From contig JAHRBC010000005.1 in assembly GCA_022702545.1 (NCBI GenBank), forward strand, positions 62,001 through 126,000: a DNA stretch of 64,000 nucleotides, in the 5' to 3' direction. Of the stretch, positions 12,011-25,160 are shown in pieces. The notes under the pieces were generated by a model. That model was given only the letters and a program-made list of their open reading frames with translations. It was not told the DNA's origin and did not search any database. Each line of letters starts with the position of its first letter. Within the stretch, counting starts at the first letter, position 1. Both the position numbers and the translations under genes were made by a program. Source of the DNA: Phycomyces nitens (taxonomy: Eukaryota > Mucoromycota > Mucoromycetes > Mucorales > Phycomycetaceae).

Positions 12011-15000
12011 CAAAAATGCTTCCGTTATACACTATAACCTCTCTTTTATAGTACTCTATTTGATAATAGGTTCTGCTATTCTTTTACGACCATTCTTTTG
12101 AAAGAATGGTTTATTCTTTATTATAGAATGTCTTGATTTAATTCATACTATATTTTGCGCACAATTATTATAGAAAAATACTTAAAACTAATGCTATTTA
12201 ATATTATAAAACATATATAGTACAAACCTTTGTTATAAGCTATACACGCATAATAATACTACGTTGATATACATTAGATGATCCTTAGCATTCATCAATT
12301 GCTAAAAATTCATTGTGGTTAGAAAAAGAAGCGATCATATAAACCTAGTACATTATTTTGTATTGCTTACAAGTATATATTATGCTTGTCAATTACTATA
12401 CCATGCCTCTTGTTTTGAATGATTATACTGAAAGGGATCTCCAGAAATAAACACTATATGTAATAGGAGGTCAATAGAATATGTACTGAAAAATTAGTTG
12501 AAGAATAATATAATTATTAGACAATCGTCTTACCATAGAAAATCAACTTTGGCATATTCAAATCATATGATTCAAAACTGATTCGAATCTCATTGTAGCA
12601 AACAGAGTAATCAGCTCATTAGAAAAGAAAAGTGTATATCTTACAGAGATTGCCAAGTGTAAAAAGGACAAACCGTATTGTAATATAGCCGTAAAAGTTT
12701 TTGCTCTTTTGTTTCTGGGGGAAAAAGAGCGAGCTGCATTTCATTCCTAAATCAAAGGTAATCGAGCTAAAGATGGTTCAATCGGGATGTCAATCAGGTG
12801 TTTATAACCGTGCCGATCTTACATGAAGGAGGCTCATTTGGTTTTAATTCAAAGAGTCATTGCAAAGACAAGACAAGAGAAGCAAAAAGAAAAAGAAAAA
12901 GAAAGCACACTAAGCATATGCTAAAAATGCAATGGGGCCAATAAGAGTTGCCTAAAAGAACAATCTTAAACCCTTGTTTTATTGCTTAGCACTTACACAA
13001 TACTCGTTTTTGGCGGTATAGAGCTATATTAAAGAGTAGAAATATTATATTGGCATTAGATTAGCAATAGATGATCAACAAAGCAATCACCCGTTGCACA
13101 TCTGTCATGATTGCTAATTCGACGCCATCACCAAGTTGCAACATCTCATCTTCAAAAAGAAAAGAACGACTCGCACTTTGCTGCTATATTGTGATAAATA
13201 ATATTGTATTAACTATAATGTGTATTCAAAACATATATTAAAGAGTCAACTTACTTTATTATTCTCTATTATTTATTTATGAGCTTGGTTATTGATTGTA
13301 AAGCCTTTTCCAAGTCTTTTGGTGCACAGCATTCTATAATATTTATATTGATTCTGTGATAGACCATTATATTATTTTATGGCCATAGGATCACTACGGC
13401 GGAAAAAACGGTAGCTAACTACCGTTTTGGTAGCATTACTACCGTTTTTTCCCACCAAAAAAACGGTAGTAAAGACTCTGTATAAGGCGATTTCGGTAGC
13501 TGTTACCGTTTTTTTAGTGCGAAAAAAAAGGGTAGTTATGAGGCAGGAATAGGCACAGCTACCGTTTTTTTTATCCAACCAAAATCGTTTCTTTATATAC
13601 TATAGCCTCTCTTTTATATTACTTTATATACTAGCTCCCATTCTTTTTTTACTGCCATTTATTTGAAATAATGGTTTATTTTTTATTATAATTTCGATTT
13701 ATTTCAAATAATATTAAAATATATATAATAATAATATAGAAACATACCAAAAGCAAATACTATTTAATATTATAAAACGTATATGGTACAAACCTTTTAC
13801 TCAATCTATACACGATGCCAACAACATGTTGTTATGACTTGGATGGCCTTTGGTCTTCACCGATTGCTATAAAAATATTGTGGTCAGAGAATGAAGCAAT
13901 CAAATAAACCGAGCTTATTATTTTGGATAGCATACCAGTATACGTTGTGCTTGTCAATCGGCGTGCCAAGCATCTTGTTATGGATCACTGTCATGACTTG
14001 GATAGCACCTTTGGTCTTCATCGATTGCTATAAAAATATTGTGGTAAGAGAATGAAGCAATCAAATAAACCAAATATATTGTTTTGGGTAGCATACCAGT
14101 ATATATTGTGCTTGTTAATCAGCGTGCCGAGCATCTTGTTGTGAATCACTGTCATGACTTGGAAGGCCTTTGGTCTTCATCAATTGCTATAAAGATATTG
14201 TGGTCAGAGAATGAAGCGATCAAATAAACCAAGCATATTGTTTTGGATAGCATACCAGTATATATTGTGCTTGTTAATCGGTATACCAAGCATCTCTTGA
14301 ATTAATGCCACTATATGAAACGTACAGATGTAAATACTAGATGCAGTAGAAGGAGAATAGAGAATGCGCAATATGATTAATTAAAGAGTGTAAACATATT
14401 ATAATATTCTTACCATAGAAAATATATTGCTGTAAAGTCAGCTCATAAGATTTAAAACTAATTTGAATATAATGGTAGTTGGCAGAATGAGTACATCATT
14501 AAGAAAACAATATGCATATTCTACAGAGATTCCCAGGTGGGGAGGTGGGGAACGACAAACTTTAGTGTAATATAGCTGTAAAAAATTTTCACCTTTTTTT
14601 AGTGTCTGAAAAATTATGAGATGAGTGTTTCATTCCTTGATTAAAGATAGCAGAGCTGAAGATGTGGTATACAAGATTCCAATCGGATGTTTATGTAATT
14701 GACAACCTTACATAAGGGAGGGTCATTTAGTTTTACTTCAAAAAAGTAGAGCAAAGAAAAGAAAAGAAATATAAACTAACCTCGGCATAATACAGCTATA
14801 AAAAATTTCATTTTTTTGATGCTTGAAAAGGGGCGAGATGTGTGTTTCATTCCTAGATTAAAAACAACAGAGCTGAAGATGTGGTATACAAGATGCCAAT
14901 TGGGCATTTATTAAGGTGGCAATCTTACGTGATGGAGAGTTATTCAATTTTATTTCAAAGGAGAGGACCAAAGCAAAGATAAAACAGCTAAAGGAAAAGA

Positions 15001-15399
15001 GGAAAAGAAAAAGTGCACTAAAACATATACTAAAAATATGAGAGAACCAATAAGAGCAGCCTAAAGAATATTAAAGACTTAGTCTGTTTCTCTTAGATGA
15101 AGGCTCATTGCTCATTCCTAGTGGTGTAAACCTATATCAAACAGTAGAAATATTATATTAATATTAAATTGAGAATAGATGAGCAACAAAAAAGCTCTAA
15201 CTTATAGTACATCTGTCATGATTGGGGATTCAGCCTCGTCATCCATTTGAAATACCTCATCTTCCAAAAGAAAAGAACTGCTTGCTCTTTCCTGCTATAA
15301 CATAATAAAAATATTGTATTAATTATAATGTATATTCAAATGTTTGTTAATTAATAAACTTGCCTGGCTGTTCTCTGCTATTTTTCTCTTACGAGTCTG

Positions 15400-16477
15400 G
15401 TTTGCACTCTTAAAGGTGTCTTGAAGAAGATTCTTGGCACACCACATTCTTTTGCACTTGTAAATGTGGAGTGCTATTGTCCTAGCCGTGCCTCACTGGC
15501 CACAATCATTGATGACAGGTACGTTGATTTTGTCATCATTGACCAAGAAGTGTCTTTGCTGCTGTTGCTATTATTAGTCAAATAATCTCTTACCTACCCA
15601 TGGAAAAAGTAATTAGAGTATACTCCAAGCTTATCACGTCAAACTTGAAGGGCGGTAGAAATGCCAGTTTGCTTGTTGAGCGCTTTGCTGTTCATAGCTT
15701 TGTCAGTTCAGCAAACAGCTCTCAGAATTATCCTAGTACAAGTCAGCCGTCCACATATAATGAAGCAAGTTTCTTAGATCTTCCAGATGGTGTAAGTGCT
15801 GCCCAGCTATGGGAGCCATTCAACTGACATGCCAGCTTGAATGATGATGACTTGGAAGGTGTCAGCAGCCCTGTTGTCAAGAATACTTTGGCAAAGTACT
15901 ATGTGCGAAACAGTGGTATGGACAGTATTGAACTTGATGACCCGACGATTGTTGTTGCTTCTCGTCTTTGGAAAAATTCAACCGTACATTCTTCATGTAT
16001 GTACCAAAGAATAAAAAACGAGACCAGACGTGGCAATCATCATGTGATGTTCACCTGTCCATACAGAAAGTGAGTATTGGTATTAGTCAAAATACAAAAT
16101 AGAGATCACTCGCATTTTTTATATTTTTATCTAGCCGTCGCAATATAACTATTCAAAGCTGGTTTGTTGGCACCGTGGAATTTTATTTTGAGCATAAAGA
16201 GGTTGATGGCACACCGCACTTTCTGGCATTCGTTGAAGTGATGAAAGAGCATGGTACAGCAGCCCATGACTCATCTGTGCCAATTGTAATACGGTGGTCA
16301 CACAGCTCAACTGGACAAACAACCCAGCCAAAATATGCTGTTAATGTGGATGACATTCAGCATCAAGTTGGGCTCATCCAGTACCCTCCGAGTAGTAATC
16401 AGTTCTTTATCATTGCACCATATTACGTGTTTAATGACAATCTGCGTGTGACCATGGGAAACCTTGCCACTTTATAA
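15400..16477 (+). pseudogene. E1 relic of a CACTA transposase C-terminal part
   Basis: Open blocks are 15400-15585 (KILGTPHSFALVNVECYCPS), 15600-15827, 15837-16070 in the same frame after a TGA, and 16175-16477 after a short intron (16072-16133, GTGAGT to TAG). By eye, the order of motifs follows the last third of the Tnp2 proteins here: MYQRIKNETRRGNHHVMFT resembles MFKGRSGRNQKGSYIQALF, and VGTVEFYFEHKE resembles VGEIQYLFVH. The catalytic half is absent, so it cannot be an active transposase. The internal TGA is present in E1, E2 and E4, so it predates their spread. Confidence 0.65.
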
Positions 16478-16523
16478 AAATTTTCTTTTTCTTTTTTCTT
16501 TCCTTATAAATATCAATACCAAA

Positions 16524-17165
16524 TAAAATAAAATAAAATGGCTAATAATGTCAAAAACAAAAAAATTGTTTCAAAAAAACGGTAGCATAACTACCGTTTT
16601 GTTCACACAGGCAAAAAATTATTTTTCTCAAAAATGCACAACATCTTTAACACCAAATAAAATGCTCATTTCAATAAACAAGGTTGCCTAAAAACTTACG
16701 AGCCCTTTCTATGGTACTACAACTACCTCATTGCCTGATGAAAAGACATTCCATGCGACTTTTATGATTCGGGATCGATGATATTACCTTTCAACCACAA
16801 TCTGCAGAGATAAAGTGCTCTAATAAATATTAATGTCATATAAAATAAAATAAAATGGCTAATAATATCAAAAACAAAAAATTGGTTTCAAAAAAACGGT
16901 AGTTATGCTACCGTTTTGTTCACACAGGCGAAAAATTATTTTTCTCAAGAATGCGCAACATCTTTAACACCAAATAAAATGCTCATTTCAATAAATAACG
17001 TTGCCTAAAAACTTACGAGCCCTTTCTATGGTACTACAACTACCTCATTGCCTGATGAAAAGACATTCCATGCAACTTTTACGATTCGGGATCGATGACA
17101 TTACCTTTCAACCACAATCTGCGGAGATAAAGTGCTCTAAAATCATAAAAAACGGTAGTTATGCT
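16524..17165 (+). repeat. ~320-bp direct duplication in E1
   Basis: A block beginning AATAAAATAAAATGGCTAAT at about 16524 recurs at about 16844. It includes the hairpin motif, CACCAAATAAAATGCTC and CGATTCGGGATCGATG-like segments. E2 and E4 carry the same duplication, so it is ancestral to this subfamily. Confidence 0.7.
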
Positions 17166-17203
17166 ACCGTTTTTGGCACAGCTACCGGTCCTTCCGCTGT
17201 AGT

Positions 17204-19016
17204 GGATAGTGTTCTCGTCAATTAAATAGTGTTTGATAATATAAGACCATGCTTTTAGTTGATGCCGCGATTCATAGTCAAAGGATGGTTTGAGAAAAAT
17301 ATTAACAAAAACAAAGATTATTCTCTAGGGTTCTCTTGTGCCGTATTTTTTGATCTTAATGATAAAGCATATTATGTAAATGAAGTTTACTCTTTTCTTT
17401 GAGACCACCACCTGTATCAATTGCTAACTTACCAAGCTAATCAAGGTATTTGTCCAATAGATCCCTTTTTATACCAAATATCCATTTATAATAAATGAAA
17501 AATATATACAAACCAAACACTTTAACAAACTATTGACTTTTGAATGTCCCTTTGGGTTGATCAATCTTCATTTGACTGCAAAGGTTTTTGGTAAAAATAT
17601 TAATAAAATAGCTTGCTGTCCGATACTTGCCAAGCATGGATAATAACCATATCCTTTACATTGTGAACAAAGGAATGGCCCTTGTATCTTAATATAACTT
17701 TTGCGTTGCCAGATAAAATAAAAACACAAGTTAAATCATAGTATAGTATTTTATTGTTGTTACAATCGATTATTACCTTTTCCATAAGATACACTTTAAG
17801 AATCTGTGCAACTTACTTTCCCAACAAGTTTATAGCAAGACTATATCTCGGTCTCTTTTAAACTATTCAAAATTACCTGACACACCTTTTTTCATATAAT
17901 AAATCGCCGAGGCCCATTACAAAGCTGTTCCACTCAATTCATAGAGAGAATTATAAGTAAACTGAATAAGCTCATTAGATACTTTGAAATTCGCGGCTAT
18001 ATCAATATAGCAATGAGTATGTATCATAATATTAAACTTTTGTAACCACATACATATACTAAAGCTCGTTTTTGGGATATTTTCAATGGGAGAAGTGGTG
18101 ACCAACTGTGTAAGCTTTTCAGTCAATTTTTCTATTTAAATATTAATGTTATACATGGCATAAGAATAGTATAAATGAAGTTCTGTTTAGTTATTACCTG
18201 TGACATACTGATTTGAATGCTATGGAGGTTGATGTTTCCACTGTCATTGTTAATGTCCATCATTGGACGGATTCAACTTTGCATTCTTCATTTAAATACC
18301 CAATTGGCAAGATTAGCACCAACAATCACCACCCAACACCCCCTTGTCCTTGTAGAAAATAAATATAGTATTAGTAAAAACACAAAGTAAGAATCACTTG
18401 CTATTTGTACATGCTTACCTAGTAATCACAATATAACTATTGAAAACCAGCTCATTAGTATTGTTCATCTCTACTTTTAGTATAGATATTAAGACTTTAG
18501 TCAATACTTTGTTACTTTAGAAAAAACTCATGAAGGAGCACGGCATTGCAAACGATGACTTGTATGTAGCAGAAATAAAGTAGCAGCCCATACTTTGTAC
18601 AACGGGCTATATACTACAACCGACATTTGCAGTTGTTAATGTAGATGACGTCCAACATCAACGACTCAATCAATACCTACCAGACGGAAATAATTCTATT
18701 TTATTGCACTGTACTACATATTCAAGAACAATTGATGCGTCACCATGAGTAGCCTCTCTATTTTATAATTCATTCTTTATAATTCTCTCTCTATACTTCT
18801 TTATATTATTATACAGACACCAAATAAAATAAAGCAGCTAATAATGTCAAAAACAAAAATTCGGTTTCAAAAAACGGTAGTTATGTTACCATTTTGTTCA
18901 CACAGGACAAAAATTATTTTTCTCAAGAATGCGCAACATCTTCAACACCAAATAAAATGCTCATTTCGATAAACAACATTACCTAAAATTTTACAAGCCC
19001 TTTCTATGGTACTACA
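17204..19016 (+). pseudogene. Worn middle part of E3 with decayed coding relic
   Basis: This is the E3 segment between its two insertions. At 18230-18780 the order of codons still follows the E1 relic. For example, a decayed counterpart of the block ending in CPYRK is followed by an intron-like gap at 18360-18420 and a counterpart of the NITIQSWF block, but with many stops. 17210-18230 is AT-rich with no gene I can support. Confidence 0.5.
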
Positions 19017-22000
19017 CACTACGGCGGAAGGACCGGTAGCTGTGCCGAAAACGGTAGCATAACTACCGTTTTTTATGATTTTAGAGCACTTTATCTCCGC
19101 AGATTGTGGTTGAAAGGTAATGTCATCGATCCCGAATCGTAAAAGTTGCATGGAATGTCTTTTCATCAGGCAATGAGGTAGTTGTAGTACCATAGAAAGG
19201 GCTCGTAAGTTTTTAGGCAACGTTATTTATTGAAATGAGCATTTTATTTGGTGTTAACGATGTTGCGCATTTTTGAGAAAAATAATTTTTCGCCTGTGTG
19301 AACAAAACGGTAGCATAACTACCGTTTTTTTGAAACCAATTTTTTGTTTTTGATATTATTAGCCATTTTATTTTATTTTATATGACATTAATATTTATTA
19401 GAGCACTTTATCTCCGCAGATTGTGGTTGAAAGGTAATGTCATCGATCCCGAATCATAAAAGTTGCATGGAATGTCTTTTCATCAGGCAATGAGGTAGTT
19501 GTAGTACCATAGAAAGGGCTCGTAAGTTTTTAGGCAACCTTGTTTATTGAAATGAGCATTTTATTTGGTGTTAAAGATGTTGTGCATTTTTGAGAAAAAT
19601 AATTTTTCGCCTGTGTGAACAAAACGGTAGTTATGCTACCGTTTTTTGAAACAATTTTTTTGTTTTTGACATTATTAGCCATTTTATTTTATTTTATTTG
19701 GTATTGATATTTATAAAGAAAGAAAAAAGAAAAAGAAAATTTTTATAAAGTGGCAAGATTACCCCTGGTCACATGCAGATTGTCATTAAACACATAATAT
19801 GATGCAATGATAAAGAACTGATTACTACTCGGAGGGTACTGGATGAGCCCAACTTGATGCTGAATGTCATCCACATTAACAGCATATTTTGGCTGGGTTG
19901 TTTGTCCAGTTGAGCTGTGTGACCGCCGTATTACGATTGGCACAGATGAGTCATGGGCTGCTGTACCATGCTCTTTCATCACTTCAACGAATGCCAGAAA
20001 GTGCGGTGTGCCATCAACCTCTTTATGCTCAAAATAAAATTCCACGGTGCCAACAAACCAGCTTTGAATAGTTATATTGTGACGGCTAGATAAAAATATA
20101 AAAAATGCGAGTGATCTCTATTTTGTATTTTGACTAATACCAATACTCACTTTCTGTATGGACAGGTGAACATCACATGATGATTGCCACGTCTGGTCTC
20201 GTTTTTTATTCTTTGGTACATACATGAAGAATGTACGGTTGAATTTTTCCAAAGACGAGAAGCAACAACAATCGTCGGGTCATCAAGTTCAATACTGTCC
20301 ATACCACTGTTTCGCACATAGTACTTTGCCAAAGTATTCTTGACAACAGGGCTGCTGACACCTTCCAAGTCATCATCATTCAAGCTGGCATATCAGTTGA
20401 ATGGCTCCCATAGCTGGGCAGCACTTACACCATCTGGAAGATCTAAGAAACTTGCTTCATTATATGTGGACGGCTGACTTGTACTAGGATAATTCTGAGA
20501 GCTGTTTGCTGAACTGACAAAGCTATGAACAGCAAAGCGCTCAACAAGCAAACTGGCATTTCTACCGCCCTTCAAGTTTGACGTGATAAGCTTGGAGTAT
20601 ACTCTAATTACTTTTTCCATGGGTAGGTAAGAGATTATTTGACTAATAATAGCAACAGCAGCAAAGACACTTCTTGGTCAATGATGACAAAATCAACGTA
20701 CCTGTCATCAATGATTGTGGCCAGTGAGGCACGGCTAGGACAATAGCACTCCACATTTACAAGTGCAAAAGAATGTGGTGTGCCAAGAATCTTCTTCAAG
20801 ACACCTTTAAGAGTGCAAACCAGACTTGTAAGAGAAAAATAGCAGAGAACAGCCAGGCAAGTTTATTAATTAACAAACATTTGAATATACATTATAATTA
20901 ATACAATATTTTTATTATGTTATAGCAGGAAAGAGCAAGCAGTTCTTTTCTTTCGGAAGATGAGGTATTTCAAACGGATGACGAGGCTGAATCCCCAATC
21001 ATGACAGATGTACTATAAGTTAGAGCTTTTTTGTTGCTCATCTATTCTCAATTTAATATTAATATAATATTTCTACTGTTTGATATAGGTTTACACCACT
21101 AGGAATGAGCAATGAGCCTTCATCTAAGAGAAACAGACTAAGTCTTTAATATTCTTTAGGCTGCTCTTATTGGTTCTCTCATATTTTTAGTATATGTTTT
21201 AGCGCACTTTTTCTTTTCCTCTTTTCCTTTAGCTGTTTTATCTTTGCTTTGGTCCTCTCCTTTGAAATAAAATCGAATAACTCTCCATCACGTAAGATTG
21301 CCACCTTAATAAATGCCCGATTGGCATCTTGTATACCACATCTTCAGCTCTGTTGTTTTTAATCTAGGAATGAAACACACATCTCGCCCTTTTTCAAGCA
21401 CCAAAAAAAATGAAATTTTTTTATAGCTGTATTACGCCGAGGTTAGTTTATATTTCTTTTCTTTTCTTTGCTCTACTTTTTGAAATAAAACTAAATGACC
21501 CTCCCTTATGTAAGGTTGTCAATTACATAAACATCCGATTGGAATCTTGTATACCACATCTTCAGCTCTGCTATCTTTAATCAAGGAATGAAACACTCAT
21601 CTCATAATTTTTCAGACACTAAAAAAAGGTGAAAATTTTTTACAGCTATATTACACTAAAGTTTGTCGTTCCCCACCTCCCCACCTGGGAATCTCTGTAG
21701 AATATGCATATTGTTTTCTTAATGATGTACTCATTCTGCCAACTACCATTATATTCGAATTAGTTTTAAATCTTATGAGCTGACTTTACAGCAATATATT
21801 TTCTATGGTAAGAATATTATAATATGTTTACACTCTTTAATTAATCATATTGCGCATTCTCTATTCTCCTTCTACTGCATCTAGTATTTACATCTGTACG
21901 TTTCATATAGTGGCATTAATTCAAGAGATGCTTGGTATACCGATTAACAAGCACAATATATACTGGTATGCTATCCAAAACAATATGCTTGGTTTATTTG

Positions 22001-22666
22001 ATCGCTTCATTCTCTGACCACAATATCTTTATAGCAATTGATGAAGACCAAAGGCCTTCCAAGTCATGACAGTGATTCACAACAAGATGCTCGGCACGCT
22101 GATTAACAAGCACAATATATACTGGTATGCTACCCAAAACAATATATTCGGTTTATTTGATTGCTTCATTCTCTGACCACAATATTTTTATAGCAATCGA
22201 TGAAGACCAAAGGCCATCCAAGTCATAACAACATGTTGTTGGCATCATGTATAGATTGAGTAAAAGGTTTGTACCATATACGTTTTATAATATTAAATAG
22301 TATTTGCTTTTGGTGTTTCTATATTATTATTATATATATTTTAATATTATTTGAAATAAATCGAAATTATAATAAAAAATAAACCATTATTTCAAATAAA
22401 TGGCAGTAAAAAAAGAATGGGTGCTAGTATATAAAGTAATATAAAAGAGAGGCTATAGTATATAAAGAAACGATTTTGGTTGGATAAAAAAACGGTAGCT
22501 GTGCCTATTCCTGCCTCATAACTACCCTTTTTTTTCGCACTAAAAAAATGGTAACAGCTACCGAAATCGCCTTATACAGAGTCTTTACTACCGTTTTTTT
22601 TGGTGGGAAAAAACGGTAGTAATGCTACCAAAACGGTAGTTAGCTACCGTTTTTTCCGCCGTAGTG
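19017..22666 (-). mobile_element. Non-autonomous element E2, inverted, inside E3
   Basis: The element reads CACTACGGCGGAAGGACCGG at 19017 and ends CCGCCGTAGTG at 22666. ACA flanks both sides (19014-19016 and 22667-22669). The flanking E3 sequence runs on across the insertion: a CTTTCTATGGTACTACA block on the left continues into ACAACTACCTCATTGCC on the right. It is close to E1 but inverted, with the same internal duplication and the same relic. Confidence 0.88.
19743..20820 (-). pseudogene. E2 relic of a CACTA transposase C-terminal part
   Basis: This is the inverted copy of the E1 relic. Open blocks are 20620-20393, 20383-20147 (same frame after the shared TGA) and 20045-19743. It differs from E1 by a few substitutions. 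The catalytic half is missing here too. It keeps the same intron between the CPYRK end and the next block. Confidence 0.65.
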
Positions 22667-22835
22667 ACAACTACCTCATTGCCAGAGGAAAAGAGATTCC
22701 ATGCAACTTTTATGAATTGGGATCGATGACATTACCTTTCAACCACAATCTGTGGAGAAAAAGCAGTCTAAAATCAGAAAAAACGGCAGTTATGTTACCG
22801 TTTCGGTAGCTGTTCCCACTCCTCTCGCTGTAGTG

Positions 22836-23225
22836 AATGTGAAAGTGAAAATAAAATCCCCAAACCTTTCTATTAGATCTCTATTTATTAATTTATCTAA
22901 AAAACCAGTCATATAAAAATTAAATTTTTGTAACTCCTATATACCAGTCACTGTTTTATGACTCATTTATACAAGTCACTTGTTTATGACTCATTCATAC
23001 CAGCTGCTATATTATAACTTATTTATATTAATTAATATATTGTAACTTATTTTAATATAATTAAATTTATATATATTTTTATAAATATCACTTATTGATA
23101 TAATTCATAAGCTATCTACTATATATAAAAACATTTTGAAGTATTTCATTGTGACGCCTATTTTATGACAAGTCTTTTGATTATATATACATTACTCTAA
23201 GCCAAATATTGCAAAAAATATTTAT
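22836..23225. other. AT-rich spacer with short repeats
   Basis: No gene is visible. A roughly 28-bp phrase (ATGACTCATTTATACCAG and variants) repeats about three times at 22940-23030. The target triplet TAT of element C ends the stretch. Confidence 0.5.
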
Positions 23226-24129
23226 CACTGGAAAAATGGGTCTGAATACTCATGTGTAAAAGTGCGGTTACTAAGGGGTAAAATTAAGATTTATTAGATA
23301 CGCTGTATGGGTTTCTGTATGTGCCAAAGCCAAGTTTTACACAATGAGTTATGACCTGGTTTCTGCATGAGTATTTACTTCATGGGCTGACCAAGTGGGG
23401 GTTGTTAGTATGAGCGGGTCATTAATTTGACCTGATGTACAGAATAAAAGTCTATTTGAAACCAAGTTTTGTTGTTGTACACTCTTTATATAAGAGGAAA
23501 GTTGAAAGCAAAAGAACCTCTTGACATGATTAAAATCCGATTATACTCAGGTGGATTGAAGGCTTTCTTAATTTTTAACCAATATTTGAAGGCTATTACT
23601 GTGTAATCAAGCATTGAATGCTCCCCCATTATTTTATATCCCGTACTTATTAGGTTGTTTATGGTTTATATTTGTGTTTATTGGAAAGAATAGAATGGTT
23701 CTATACACGAGTTCTAATACTATTACTGTCTATCCTTGCCGCTTCTACCGGCCTACTTGATACTACTTGGATCGGGTGCTTCTCTACTGAACAATACCTG
23801 AAAATAAGGTCCGACGGCGATTTGGGTGGTTGCGGTAGTGTTCTGATATAATAAAAGTTATATTAGTGACATATATTCAAAAGTGCAGGTGCTATTCAAG
23901 ATGCGAGGTATATTATACTTACATTGTAAGGGATGGACAAGAATGGACAAAGAGGGGCTGAGTTGTGCGGCATGGCATCTTGTATGATTAGGTTGACTAG
24001 AGATGGGGTAAAATAAATTATTACAGGTGAATTGAGTGATAAAATAATTAATTTACATACCAGAAGCAGAGTTGGCGATTATAGTAGAGGGATGGTATAT
24101 GGCAGCCAACAATAGCTTCTTATTAAGAG

Positions 24130-24660
24130 TATAAAAAATCATTAGTAAATAGCCAGAATAATATTTTGAAAAGCACAAAGACCAAGAAACGGCATAACCA
24201 TTATGATAACCAGTCGTAGATGATGAGGGATGCAGATGAGGTAGACAGTGATGGTGGCGGCCTATTGTAGAATAAGAAACATTAGAAAAGAAAATTATTA
24301 TTTTTTTGACACAAAAAGATTTTTTTTTACCATAGCACCAATGACGATACCATATAATAGACTATGCCAGTAGAGGAGGTCTATAAGATCAAAAGAGATA
24401 GTCAGAATAAATATATAAAAAAGTATAAAAGCTAAAAGACAGCATTACCATTATGATGACAGTTGTAGATGATAGAAGACACAGATGGGGTATAGGGTGA
24501 TTGATGGCAGCGGCCTATAGGAGAATAAGAAGCATTAGAGAAAAAAAGTTTGACATGAAAATATTTTTTTACACTGGGACTGATGACGTTATCATATAAT
24601 AGGCTATGAAAGTGGAAGAGGTCTATAAAATAGAAAGAGAGAATCAGAATAATTTGCAAG
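24130..24660 (-). repeat. Intron-like cassettes at the 3' end of element C
   Basis: Read on the minus strand, this region has the same alternation as the B arrays. GTAAAAAA-led spacers end CTATAG or CAATAG with CTAATG-like branch sites. GTAATG-led spacers end CTTATAG. Between them are blocks beginning GCCGCYGCCATCA and ACCTCCTCTACT. About two units remain. Block lengths differ from B, but the splice-like borders are kept. Confidence 0.65.
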
Positions 24661-25160
24661 ATGGCACCGGCACATTTAACTGACCATGATTAGTTTGGAG
24701 GAGCAATGCAGGCAGGATGTATTGGAATGAGTGCGTGTTTATAAAGAAGCTGCCAATTTTTTAGTCTAAAGAGGTGTAAAAAAAAGAAAGAGAAAATAGG
24801 CGCGGATATAAGGAAACAAGAGAAAGGAAAAAAGGCTAAAAAGAAAAAAAATATAAGGATATATAATTTGAAACAGAGACAGAATAGGTGTAATGGATAG
24901 AGTCCAAAAGCAATAATGGTGCCGTTCATTAATGTGTACAAGAAGTCTTTTTGGATTTATAAATAAAGCTGTCTTTACTAATATATAATCTGTATTTTAT
25001 ATTATTAAATCCTTTTGACCAACTTGTTCACTCTTCCCACTCAAATCCAATTTTTCTATCTATCTGTCTCTTGTGCGTTTTAAGTAAAAGATATGTTTAA
25101 ACTTAAAGTAGTAAACGAGTATTAAATATTGTGTATTTTTGATATAATTTATAATAGAAA

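Larger units (their letters stand above)
13391..17203 (+). mobile_element. Non-autonomous CACTA-like element E1 (inside E3)
   Basis: The left terminus is CACTACGGCGGAAAAAACGG. The right end on the minus strand is CACTACAGCGGAAGGACCGG. GAT flanks both sides (13388-13390 and 17204-17206), a 3-bp target duplication as expected for CACTA elements. Subterminal ACGGTAG/CTACCGT motifs lie at 13400-13565, about 16575, 16895 and 17150. 13830-14300 has a degenerate tandem repeat of about 160 bp containing AGCATACCAGTATAT. The only coding relic is at 15400-16477. Confidence 0.85.
11651..22835 (+). mobile_element. Non-autonomous element E3, split by E1 and E2
   Basis: The left end is CACTACGGCTAAGAAATCGG at 11651. 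The right end reads as CACTACAGCGAGAGGAG on the minus strand, ending at 22835. Removing E1 (13391-17203) and E2 (19017-22666) leaves about 3.72 kb, close to the 3.65-3.81 kb of E1, E2 and E4. E3 is the oldest copy: its coding relic at 18230-18780 is badly worn. The flanking triplets TGC and AAT do not match. The left end lies in G1 integrase. The right flank is not integrase, so a later rearrangement is likely. Confidence 0.7.

Noticed and set aside
15825..15836. Recoded TGA (readthrough or selenocysteine) in the E relic
   Set aside because: The relic lacks its catalytic half, the codon fits CGA to TGA decay, and no recoding structure is seen.
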